The notes under the pieces are model-generated. The model was not told where the DNA came from. It searched no databases and saw nothing but the letters and a program-made list of their open reading frames with translations. Shown here piece by piece: positions 1-10,600 of a DNA stretch of 64,000 nucleotides. The DNA is taken from positions 95,556,704-95,620,703 of the forward strand of contig OX465582.1 of the NCBI GenBank assembly GCA_950022655.1, in the 5' to 3' direction. The translations under genes and the position numbers were made by a program. Every line of letters begins with the position of its first letter. The stretch's first letter is position 1. The stretch comes from Alentia gelatinosa. Lineage: Eukaryota > Annelida > Polychaeta > Phyllodocida > Polynoidae.

Positions 1-53
1 GACCCCCCCCCCCCTCCCTCGCCTTTAGTGCGTACATACTTTATGGATAGTCC
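1..53. repeat. Right end of a GGGGCCATCC-type MITE, cut by the window edge
   Basis: A poly-C run followed by GTGCGTACATACTTTATGG and then a GTCCCC end matches the right terminus of the roughly 165-bp family seen complete at 25817-25980, 23321-23495 and 42016-42180. Only the terminal third is in the window. Confidence 0.6.
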
Positions 54-346
54 CCAATTAGATTGCATGTTATAGATCTAAATAGCTATTTATACAGTGA
101 ATGGATCTTTTCAACTTCCTATTGGACAGATCAATTTGAAGACTCCTCTGTGGGGGCAGAATTCTTCCAGTTTCTACATATCTAGAGCGGACACTTTATT
201 GGCCTCGCACCTATTCCCTTAGAAGTCTAAACTACATCCGTGGACACAGGAGGAAGAAGGTCAGCGTGTTCTTATGAAGAGTGAGGGCTCTGTTGTTTAA
301 GGCGCCAAGATTCACTGCATTCCGCCACCACCGCCTCACCCTGCGC

Positions 347-427
347 CAAGTCCCCCCCCCCCCCCCACCAACCCCGGAAAACCAGGGATCTACATCTCTG
401 CCGCATCTACATCGAGGACATCAGCAC

Positions 428-458
<31 letters not shown>

Positions 459-466
459 ACACACAC
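347..466. repeat. Poly-C tracts followed by (AC)n microsatellite
   Basis: Two C runs longer than 13 bases are followed by about eleven AC units directly abutting the left terminus of the element at 467. The ORF across this stretch is a low-complexity artefact (proline and His-Thr runs). Confidence 0.85.
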
Positions 467-1261
467 GGTTACTGGAGAACTCGACCCGGAACGAAATCGA
501 CCCGTTTTGAAGAACTGTTAACTTTTAGAGAAATAAACCAATAGATTTGGAAAAGGAGTTCAGCCAGGTATAGGGTTAGGGCTAGGGTTGAGGTTTGAGA
601 TAGGTTTAAGGACTGGGCCAGGGTTAGGGTTAGGGATGAGGGGAGGATTTTCTGTCTGTATTTTTCTCCCCCAAGAAGGCCAAATTTGTAGCCAAGATAA
701 CATACTTACTACCAAGTATATCTATCCACATTTGTATTGATAAGATACTTGAATGGGTAGATTTGAAATGGGTCGAGTTCTTCTAACGGGTCGAGTCATT
801 TATGGGTCGAGTTCTCAAGTAACCCTCCTCCCTCCCACACAGACCGCTTAAGATGAGAACATGAACACCAAACCCACGTCTCTCTGTGCAACAACTAGTT
901 AACCCTTAGGAACTTGACCCGTAATGAACTCGACTCGTTTCAAATCAAGTATCTTTTACAACTGTGGATAAACTAGGTTTAGTAGTAAGTACCAAATTTG
1001 GTCTAGGGAAGAAAACAAACAGAAAAACCTTCCCCTAACCCTATCCCTCACTCTACACCTAAACATAACTGGACCTATTTTCTATATCCGCTGGTTTAAT
1101 CATCTAAATTTTAATTAGTCAGATCTTTCCTCCTATATTAACCTGTCTTAACCATAAGTATCTGAAACGGGTCGAGTTCTCTAATCGATTTCTCCAAAAC
1201 GGGTCGAGTTCACCTGACAACTACGGGTCAAATTCATTTGGGGTCGAGTTCTCCAGTAACC
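467..1261. mobile_element. Inverted-repeat DNA element with GGTTACTGGAGAACTCGACC ends
   Basis: The left end GGTTACTGGAGAACTCGACC (467-486) is the perfect reverse complement of the right end finishing at 1261 (21-bp terminal inverted repeat). A second, one-mismatch right terminus ends at 824, so this is either a composite of two roughly 360-bp copies or one element with internal terminal repeats. The motif GGGTCGAGTTC recurs internally at least six times, directly and inverted. No transposase ORF is present, so it is non-autonomous. A fragment of the same family starts at 31143. Telomere-like TTAGGG units lie inside it (565-640). Confidence 0.7.
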
Positions 1262-2082
1262 GTCACCTTCATATCATGCTGATGACTTGTGATTTATTGC
1301 CAATCTAATACGAAGTATCTATAATAACCGTACAGCGCCTACAAATCGCCACTGAATCAGATACAGCTTTTTCACCAGAAAATAATGGAAAAACCTCAAG
1401 GTAACTATATATGATGTTTTCCCTGATAATAAGTCGAAAAGTAGATTTTTAATACAAGACAATGATTTTGATGTGCGTGGTCGTATTCTCGTAGGTGACA
1501 TATCGCTGGGAGTATTACTCGTCAACTACGTGGAGAATATGGCTATAAAGAACAGAGTCGTGGTAATATTGTGTACATGTATTCATCTCAAGGGTTGCCC
1601 TAGCCCATGTTGTACAACTATAAGTTGCCAGTTACCGCGGTGAAAGTGTTGGATTATAGTTCAATCAAATAAGAGTAGAAAGTCCTAAGATTACTGTAAC
1701 TCGAATTCCCCGCGATAGGCAATCACTTATCATGAAAGGTTCACCAGGACATTTCACTCCATCGGCTAGGGAAGTTTGTATTCCCAGCTTTGGCGAGGAG
1801 AGTTATGGAGTTACCATACATTTTTATCTCTAAGAAATGTGCAGCTATTGAGCCTCTTCTGTTACATCCCATCCTTAATTAAATGAATTATCTGTAAGTG
1901 ACGTACTATCTACAAGTTGCAGTTTATCCTTTATAGATAAGGTCCATGAGTACTAAATCGCACATCTATATAATACATCGTAAAAAATCATCTATATAAA
2001 TACATCGTTAAATCATTCGATACCCTCGAAAAGAAAAAAGGAAACTTGCAGAAGGTGTATCTGTGGTCTTTTGTTAAGTTTG

Positions 2083-2126
2083 TTTGGGTAGTTTAACGAC
2101 CAATTTGTTCAATTAGATTTAGCGTG
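2083..2126. repeat. SINE-like tail fragment (TTTAACG-type)
   Basis: TTTGTTTGGGTAGTTTAACG followed by CCAATTTGTTCAATT recurs at about 12248-12295 and 17964-18005, in each case as an isolated 40-50 bp fragment. It resembles the ACGTTAAAT tails of the SINEs elsewhere in the window but differs in detail, so it is probably a related family. Confidence 0.5.
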
Positions 2127-4004
2127 TGTGGTCAATGAGGATTCTAAATGAATGTGTAAATGATGGCACATAGAGCGTATTGTGATTGTAATACCTGTGT
2201 GACACCTGGACCGGGTGCGTGTGTCACGTGTTGCACTAATTACCCACCATCAATGGGCCGGCTACATGTGTTTCGTGTGTTGTGTGTGAGGTAACATGTT
2301 CTTTGTGTATGCAAGGTGTGGCCCCGGGTCAACAAAGAAATGTAAAGAGTGTCACGAGGATTGTGTATCATTAACAAAAATGTCGACTTGGAATTACAAT
2401 TGCTCAAAGTAAACGTGGCTTGTAGTTGTTTCGGTCGCAGCTACCGCTTGAATGAGCTGTCAGGTGACAGCGCGATGAAAAAAACCAACAAAATTGGGAA
2501 TTACAATTACGTTGTTATTTTGCACTAGCTAAAGGCAGGGATGAGAGTCGGGACTGAGGAGAAAAAATCGTAATTTAAAACGCTTATAAAAAGCATCAAA
2601 ATTATTTAAAACAGAATGGCCATGCATTGTCTGTAAACAAAAGGGATTTAGATGTATCCAACATAGCATTGGATGATCTGCCTTGGTGCAGAATTGTTTT
2701 TTCATTGAATAAAAAAAGAATATATATATATCTATTCTACCACTGCTAGTGTTGTCATTGTATATAAAATGTCGGGATTCCGTCATTTGCCGGAAAGATT
2801 GTATCCTTGTAAAGGTCATATTCACTCAAAGATGTAAGCATTTCACTTTTGTACACTTATTTCATAAACCTGATTAAATTTTTCTTTGGAAAAATCTCCA
2901 GTAATATTTGTATGCTGTTACTATATTTCAAGTATTTTCCTCTGCTTCCCTTTCACGATTCAGTGAGATACGCCGTACAGTTATAGGTACTGTTAGTTTT
3001 GACACAATGAGATATTTTCTCCTTTCAGGAGGTATTCGTGTGTTAATCTGGAATTGCCTTTTCTTATATGGACCAACCTCACTTGCTAACTATGACTTAA
3101 ACCCACAGTTTCTCTTCCCATTCACTTTCGAATGAATTCCTTTGCTTGTTCCAGTCATATCGTTTATTGTGAATTCTCATTTTGAAATCGTCATTTCAAT
3201 ATATAGAATTTTTTATGTTACAGGGTGCAACTGAACAATTTTCTTTAGATTTGACTTTACAAACACATCTACCGCCTTTCCCCCACCCTTCCATTGTGCT
3301 ACATTGTTATACTGTATGTTTAAAGGGTGCAGATTGTGGTGGGACAAGGATATCCTTCTTCTAGATCATTAAAGTACCAACAGTGTAGAACAGTTGAAAA
3401 TATAGTTCTCTATTATGCCAACACTAGAGCCAATACTTCTGAATTATGCACAGTTATGAAGTACCCTTCCCTTTCTCAGCAACAACCACAAAGGGACTGA
3501 AGCGTGGGCGTGGCAGAGTGTGACAACGATGGGAGAGTTCATTAGGGAAACTAGTTAACCTAATTGGGACGGCTTATTGTCCCGCGTTACTATCGGTAAA
3601 ATTATCGCAATCGCTCTGTGATAATTTTGCCGATAATTTCACCTTCCATAATTCTTTGCTTACGATCGACTTTTCAACAACCGTTTACGTGAGACATCGT
3701 GATGTCCGCAGCATCACGTAATGAATAAGTCAGTTGATTTTCTTAACCAATAAGATTGAGTCTTCAAAGTATGGTGGTACGGCGCCATACCAGCACAGTA
3801 TGCTGGTACGGCTCATCTACCAATTGCGCAGCAGAGGTTGGTATTTGGAGTATTTTTAGGCATAGGTGTATAATACTAATAAGGAACTGCACCGAAATCC
3901 ATAGCCAATGACAATATGCCATGAGTTTCGGTTGCAGAGTAATCTCACGAGGCATAGGCGAGTGAGATCACGTAGCAAACCAAAATGAATGGCATATCAT
4001 CAGT

Positions 4005-4185
4005 GGCTATGGATCGAGAGCGGTTCATATTTTATCTTACCCCTATCACTGACAAATTGGCTAAAATGTGTGACATCATCCCCCATTGAGTATTTTTCTA
4101 CAATACTCCATGGGCGCTGAGTACGAGTTTCCAACGTTAAATCTTTAGTGAAAAAATACCAGGAGTGAGATAAAGAAGGTTGTTG
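4005..4185. repeat. Interspersed repeat with ATACTCAATGG / GTGAGATA motifs
   Basis: Shares TTATCTTACCCCTATCACTG, CCCCCATTGAGTATTTTTCT and a GGAGTGAGATAAAG end with segments at 19030-19275 (opposite orientation) and 44335-44615. It belongs to the broader family whose ends read TATC(C/T)(T/C)ACCCC. No coding capacity. Confidence 0.55.
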
Positions 4186-4501
4186 TATGTCGTTAAAGTC
4201 AATCAAACGTTAATTTGTTAAAACGTAAATCACCCTCATTTAATTAGTGATCTGAACGGTTGTGTGTAGGTGAACGTGGCGGGGGGAGGGGGGAGGTGTC
4301 ATTTTATGCGGATGTAAACTGAGCGGGAACAATGGGCGTCAGAAACACCTGGAGATAACGGATCAACAGGTGAGGCTGTGATTATATACACCGTGATTAA
4401 CAGGTGAGGTGAGAGAAAGCCGTCAAATCATAACCAGAGACAGAGGCGCCCTGCGTAATGACATCCTCACCTCGGTGTCTCTCCAATATGTGATTGAATA
4501 A

Positions 4502-4510
<9 letters not shown>

Positions 4511-4534
<24 letters not shown>
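4511..4534. repeat. (TA)n microsatellite after poly-A
   Basis: Twelve TA dinucleotides preceded by a ten-base A run. Confidence 0.9.
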
Positions 4535-4540
<6 letters not shown>

Positions 4541-4974
4541 TGTCATCTAGTGCATCTTGTTTCAAAGGTAAACATGTCTCAGCATATATAAAAAGGAGGA
4601 CCAATTAAAAGACCTTTTTTTTCAGTTTGAGACGTGGCTGCTACCGCGACTATTGAGAAAGTGACTGACTTAGACAATTTTATTCTAACCAAAGAAAGTC
4701 CCCACCGGGATCTTCAGGTGGTATGTGGAGTTCCCCTTGGGACCAACACGCAGTACACCGAACGGGAGGAGAATTGTTAACCAATAAAAGATATTTTTTT
4801 GTTGTTGTTGTGAATATGACAATACTGTCAATCTAATTTTATAAATATACCTAATAAAAACGAGGGATGTCAATGTAGATAGGATTTATCGCAGTCCTAG
4901 GTGACCATTCCAGGATAAATAAAAACCCTAAAAAAATAAATAAATAATTAAAAAAAAGGAGGGTGAAGAAAATA

Positions 4975-5460
4975 TACAGGAAATATTTCTTATGTGGAAT
5001 TTACTAATTACGAGAGATTAAGAAAACATGGAAGATACACTGGCCATTGGTTATTGGCCATGGAATGAGTGTGTGGGGAGGTTTGAAAACCTGTTCATTG
5101 GTGTGAATGAAGCCCAATTTATTCTCTCTTTGTGTTCAGGCATGTCAGTTGGGTTGTTTAAAAAAAAGAGGAAATATTTTTCATGTGGAATTTACCGCCA
5201 CAGAGAAACTGCGGAAACTTGGAAAGCACATCGTTATTGGCCACTGAATTGGACTGGGGTGAGTGGGGAGGTTTTGGGTGAATCAGGCCCAATTTTATTC
5301 TCTTTCCTTTTTTACACAAGAAAAAGTAATTTTATAAAAAGAAAATGAAAACAAGGATTTCCATGGCAAAGAGGGAAACTGCCATCTATTAGTTTTACAA
5401 AAGAACAAGAATGTTATAAATTAAGAAGGAATTTCCTTGGCTAATAAGAAAACAGCAATC
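4975..5460 (+). repeat. Two adjacent copies of the 270-bp AGGAAATATTTTTCATGTGG family
   Basis: Motif order AGGAAATATTT..CATGTGGAATTTACTG..GAGACTAAGAAAACATGG..TTGGCCATGGAATGG..GGTTTGAACCACTG..GTGTGAATGAGGCCCAA..AACAAGGATTTCCTTGG..AACTGCCATCT occurs twice in tandem, the second starting near 5140. The same unit recurs at 6870-7105, 26155-27572 and 61430-61760. It has no tRNA-like head that I can see and no long ORF. The family identity is unknown to me. Confidence 0.7.
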
Positions 5461-6082
5461 TTTGTAACACGCTACAACATCGTCTAAAATCCTGAAAAGT
5501 AAACGTATTGCGGGTGGCGGGATCATTCTCAGTAACAACCGTAGCTATCGCAGCACGAGACTGTTTCAAGGGTCAGCCGTGTGACGTATCCACAGCTTGA
5601 AACAAAACCCTATGAAACAAAGATTTTTTTTTTGTGTTGCTCCTGAAACACTACATGCCTCGTCTTCTCCAAATCTATGAAACAAAGCTGTACGTGTCCA
5701 TACCGACCCCTGTGGCTCCTACCTAAGCGGCACAGTGGGTATTCACATCGTACATCCCCGGGGTGAAATAAAGAAAGTCGGCAGTGATTCCGGCATGTCG
5801 GGTGAACAGGGATCACTGTGCCATGGTCACGTGATTATGTATGGGTCGTTCCGTGCGACTTGGGATCCAGTCTTTGTGTGAGACCTTTCCATGCGGAGGG
5901 GCGGGAATTGGTGGGTGGGTAGGTGGGTGGGACATGGTGCGAGTCACAAAGGTGATCTCAAGAATAAAGGAACAAAGGAAGAGAAGAAAACTGGAGGGAT
6001 ATATAGGTAAGTAACATGACGATAATCATTACCTGATGGGGTTATTCCGAACAGAATGCCCATGCAATTTTGTTGTTGGATG

Positions 6083-6225
6083 GGGGCCATCAATAATATA
6101 CTCAGAATTTCTCAAATTTTGGACCAACCCAACTTCCCTTCCCAATCCTGTAACAGAACAAAGAATTTTCCAAATTTTTAACCCCCCCCCCCTCCCCAGT
6201 GCGTACGTACTTTATGGATAGCCCC
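6083..6225. mobile_element. GGGGCCAT-type MITE copy
   Basis: Begins GGGGCCATCAATAATATACT and ends GTGCGTACGTACTTTATGG..GCCCC. The two ends are imperfect inverted repeats of each other, with a poly-C tract inside. It belongs to the same family as 23321-23495, 25817-25980, 42016-42180 and 47834-47978. Confidence 0.65.
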
Positions 6226-6869
6226 AAGGGCTAAAATGAATGTGTTGTTTGTAGTATGTGTGTAGATTTATCCTTTTTTTAAGATTGGGAGAAGGCACAT
6301 TAAGGTACATCAGGGTGTATGGGTTGTACAAAGAAATAAGGGGGGGGGGGGGGGCCACGTGTCACTCACGATCAACCTATGTTTAAGGGAAGCAAGTCTC
6401 GGTTGTTGGGGAAAGTGGGGAGGCTAACTTTACCAAAGATTCAGGTATTACCCTGATTAACGTTACAAATGAGGTCTATCAACATACGACTACCAGGTAA
6501 TATAAAACGTGGGACGAGCACTGGATGACAATGGACCCGTTAGAATGGGGTCACTACTGGTTCTTCATTCCTGAGAAATCGTATACAGAATAACAACGCA
6601 AAGGATTGACTCAAGTTCTTCCTAGCGGTTTTTAAATGAATCTCACTGAAGACAGACCTGTCAGCCTCGTATTCCAAATATGAAATTAAGGCCAGGGTTA
6701 GTGCTTTCGGCCTTGGTGGTTTTTTTTTGTTTGTTCAAGGTTCCTTTGTTTTTCTTGTTCGTCTTTTGGTACAGTTTAAAAAAAATACATATCGTACAAT
6801 AAGTATGATAAACGAGTCACATAGTGTTCGTTGATCTTTAGTAGCAGCAAACATGGATGTCATTTGTGG

Positions 6870-7105
6870 TCTTGACAAAAGGAGGAAACATGTTTCATAT
6901 GGAATTTACTGGCTCAGAGAAACTAAGAAAACACAGCGTTATTTTCCATGGAATGGGGTTGGGGTATTTCGGGAGTGTTGAACTAAGGTTTATTGGTGTG
7001 AATGAGGCACAATTTATTCTCTTTTTTTTTTTTTTAAAGCAAAGTCAAATAATTTTATAAACTGAAAATGAAAACAAGGATTTTCTTGGAAAGAGGAAAA
7101 CTGAC
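6870..7105 (+). repeat. Copy of the 270-bp AGGAAATATTT family
   Basis: Carries the family motifs GGAATTTACTGGCTCAGAG, AAGAAAACACAGCG, GGTGTGAATGAGGC and AACAAGGATTTTCTTGG in the usual order and orientation, interrupted by a T run. Confidence 0.7.
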
Positions 7106-7526
7106 ATATCTGGGCAAAGGTAGCATAAGGCTTCACTCCTTTCGGATTGGGTTTCTAGCCTTGGCCATGGTCAGGTTCTAGTTTTGCATTGTATTCCTTG
7201 AGTTTCAGTTATTGCCCTGAGCTATCGTTGGGGGCTTGTGCCTTTGGAAAGTTTTAGGGATAGAGATAATGGCTGGAGTCTGGGGCTTGTGGCTGGGGCT
7301 TGGGGCAAGTGTTAGGGATAGAGATAGTGGATGGGTAGTGGGGCTTGTGGCTGGGGCTTATGGCTGGGGCTGGCAGGGTCTGCGACTGGATTCCAAAGAG
7401 GTACAGACTTGGATCTTTTATCTGGTGCTTGAGATAGAACGTGGACGGGAACAAAGGCACGGGATCGCTCACACCACCCGTAACATGCCGAATACCACCT
7501 GTTGTAGTAGAAGAAGCCTCACTTAC

Positions 7527-7612
7527 CTGACACATCTCGATGACGGCTGTTAGTTGCTGCCCCTCATCGCCTGCCGCCTGCAGTCCCTGCAGCAGTTGCT
7601 GCGCCTTGTTCA
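7527..7612 (-). CDS. TRIP12: TRIP12 coding exon 7 (start of the armadillo-like region)
   Basis: Acceptor TTGGTTGCAG and donor CAG/GTAAGTGAGG bound 86 bases that complete an ATG codon and then encode [19 protein letters not shown] through TAVIEMCQ (residues about 595-624), ending in phase 0. This closely matches the vertebrate [16 protein letters not shown] segment that opens the helical-repeat region. The next exon lies outside the window. Confidence 0.95.
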
Positions 7613-10600
7613 CTGCAACCAAGCGACGGCCAGTATAACTAACACACTCACACACGGACACCATCAATGCGGCATGGTACTCCCACCACGATACTCCAGG
7701 CAATAATCACCGCTAACTACTACTACTGCGTATCCTTAAAAGAGGGCAATGCGATCAGATGGGGCTGGCGCAGCAGCGAGTCTAGGCTTCAGTCAACGCG
7801 GCTGCCAACCATGTCTGGGAGATCCTGATGAGAAGCACGGAGGTGGTGGCGGCGGCGGCGGCGGCAGCAGCGGAGGACGGTCTGCCAGACGGCACAGCGA
7901 GCCATGCGCTCCTACTCCTCCCGACAACAACAAACAGACTGTGACCAGCGTAGCGGCGGAGACGGGAACTAACCCTCCGTCAGCGGGGTCACAGCAACGC
8001 TGGGCCTCTCCTGTAGGAAAACCCGGCAACGGGATGACAGGCGAGAGAGAGGAGGGCAGGGTGACATCAACATCAACACAGCTGCTGCTGCTGCTGTCGC
8101 TTGTTTGGGTCCACCACTACCGGAGATAAGGTGACAACAAGCCTATAAATAAATGTGACCTATTTACATCACTTCCTGCCACCCGCAGCGGCCGCGGCCG
8201 GGACTATATCAGTCCTGACCCGGCCTTGACACACTTACAGGTCATGACCTGTATCTGAGGCCACAGCAGCAGCTGGTTAGGCTCAGAGCAGGGATGGTGT
8301 AGAGGCCATCTAGATCAAGCTAAGCCTTCATCACAATCGTACTCATCCCATCTGTTGTGGGATAAAGCCACTTGGTTATTGTGAATACTTACAATAGCGA
8401 AGGTATCTCAGTGTGATGCCTTCGCTTCATAAAGAGTTTAATTTGAGAGTGGCTTCCCTATGAGGAGGTATCACAGTGACAGACGGTGACAGAGGGGTGT
8501 CCCACTTGGTCTGCCGCAATGAGTAAAAAGATGGTGTGCAATAGGCCTTTTCTTATTTTAAAGGCGGATTTATCACTGGGGCTCGTCATAAATGGTTTTC
8601 AATATATATATATATTTTGTTTTTGTATTCCTAGGGGGGGGGGGGGGGATTTTTTCTGCTGAGGGGTCGACGTTTTCAGCTGAATAATTAGGACTCGCAT
8701 ATTTTCTGTTTAACTACAAAAAAATAAAATTAATTAGAAATAAACAAATCTGATGAAAAATCATTGATTTCTGGGATTCCCTTGACATCCTTGGTGAAAG
8801 TAATTACAGGTATGCCAGTCAGGTCTGAGAAAAATACCCCAAACCATAAGGAGCTACCAAACGGTAGCACCTTCATGCTGGGTTGGTGCCCACTGTAATT
8901 AATAATGCTAAAGATGTTGAATCGAAACTTGATGATATAATTTGGCGGTCATTCCACTCCGGTAATGTTCAAGATATGATATTCTTAATGAGAAATTCAG
9001 TCCACGAAAACTCCTGTCTTGTCAGACAGTGCTTTCATACTAAGAGTGAACAATAGATGCGATTGCAGGACTCGTTTTGAGTAGATGGGACTACTGGGAC
9101 ATTGTATTGGCGAGTCGGGGCTGTCTAAACTTCAGATTTGATAATTGTCTTGGTTTTCCCATAGATAAAGATATCTTTGCGATGCCCATGCCTGCGAAAA
9201 TATTATCAATATCACGATTCAAGAAAAGGGCTTAGGGCCTATGGGGGACGTTCAAACCATTGGTTTATTGGCGTAATTACAGCGCTCGTCATTAAAGGGT
9301 TTAGTGTCATGGAGGAAGACACACGTCTGTCGAAACTGTGGTTGACCCCCTCTCCCCCCAAAAAAGTATTTTTCCTGCACAGTAAAGAATTCCGAACTGA
9401 TTTTGAGTGTGAGCCCATTTTTTTCAAATTCAAAACTAACCCTGCGTAGGGGACAGACCGATTGTCTTTTGAACCAGTACTCGAGTCTTTCATCATGTGA
9501 TACAAACTATGATATCATATGTATTAATCACCAGATCTGTGAAATCATCAGCTGTAGTCTACCACATAGATAAACTAATCTATGGGATTGCACTGTAGGG
9601 CACATACCTATTGCGTTATAGAGGCAGCCACCTGGCCCCCTAGGCCAAACAAAATATCAGGTGGCGGGTCCAGTTATCAATGGTTTTTATCAAAATATTT
9701 GTTGGGCTTCCCATAGATGGATTTCAGCCTAATCTCGCGATGATCTATAGATTATAACAACTGATAATAATGGTTGTCTCTAATAAAGTTGTCTCCCGAC
9801 TACAGTGGTGCTATCAATTTCGTGGCAGATGATGGCAAAACTAGCAATACCCTATATATCCTACCTCGTCTATGCTTTTGTATTACCGGGTACGGTACTA
9901 AAAGATAAATATTGAGTCAATGACCAACAGAACTTTTTTTCATAGAAGCTGACATCCTGCTCTCTGATTGGTCAATATTGTTATTACTCTAGTGGCATAA
10001 AAAACACTTTATGTCACGGCCTGCCACATAAAATTTCCCTATGTTAAGTCTATGGCGGTTTTCTATTAGGGGTAGGATAAAGGGGCCCACCCTACTAAAC
10101 AGACAAGTAACCTGAGTTAAGGGTTGCTTAGGTCTCTTTCCCCAATTCATGAAAATAAATGCCATATGCCTTGAAGAGGGTAGGAGGGTGGACACTGGGT
10201 CAATGACTCAGTATCTAAGGTGAATTTCAACGATTGTTGGCAATAGGCAATTGTCTCCCTGAGACTATGATAACTGGTTCGGTGTTTCAAGATCTTTGTC
10301 AACAAGGCTTTTAAGGTATTTAGCCCCCAATCTAAAGGGAAAAAGCTACTTTTGATCACTTTTAATCACCAGGTTACTGTGAGATTTCATCGCATGGCCA
10401 CCCAAAACATCTCACGGGATGGCAAATTGAAGAAACTTCACTGAAGGCACCTCCCAACTATCATCATTCCGAGCAAATAGTCACCTTAAATACCGTAAAT
10501 GTTAGCGTTTGGCTCACCGTTAAATGGAACTAGCACACCAAACTCATGGCTTTTGGGTGACCTTTGCCAGACAGACAATGACATTACCATGTACACGCCT

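Larger units (their letters stand above)
1..7526 (-). other. TRIP12 intron 7 (partial); no coding exon found
   Basis: Sequence downstream of TRIP12 exon 7 in transcript order. The next vertebrate exon would begin with the LLVMGNEET segment; I found nothing resembling it on the minus strand here, so the rest of the gene is taken to lie beyond base 1. The stretch holds poly-C and (AC)n runs at 347-466, a GGTTACTGGAG-ended element (467-1261), a SINE-tail fragment near 2083-2126, a TA microsatellite (4511-4534), copies of the 270-bp family (4975-5460, 6870-7105) and a MITE (6083-6225). Everything else looks like unique AT-rich intron. Confidence 0.5.

Noticed and set aside
5028..5348. 106-codon ORF
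   Set aside because: Entirely within two copies of the dispersed 270-bp repeat; no transposase or reverse-transcriptase motif.
7254..7526. Continuation of the TRIP12 exon 7 frame (VSEASSTTTGGIRH..)
   Set aside because: A consensus donor CAG/GTAAGT follows VIEMCQ, exactly where the family continues with a different exon; the rest is intron.
7793..8129. Pro-rich and Gly-rich ORFs on opposite strands
   Set aside because: (GGC)n/(GCT)n low complexity without splice sites or homologous motifs.
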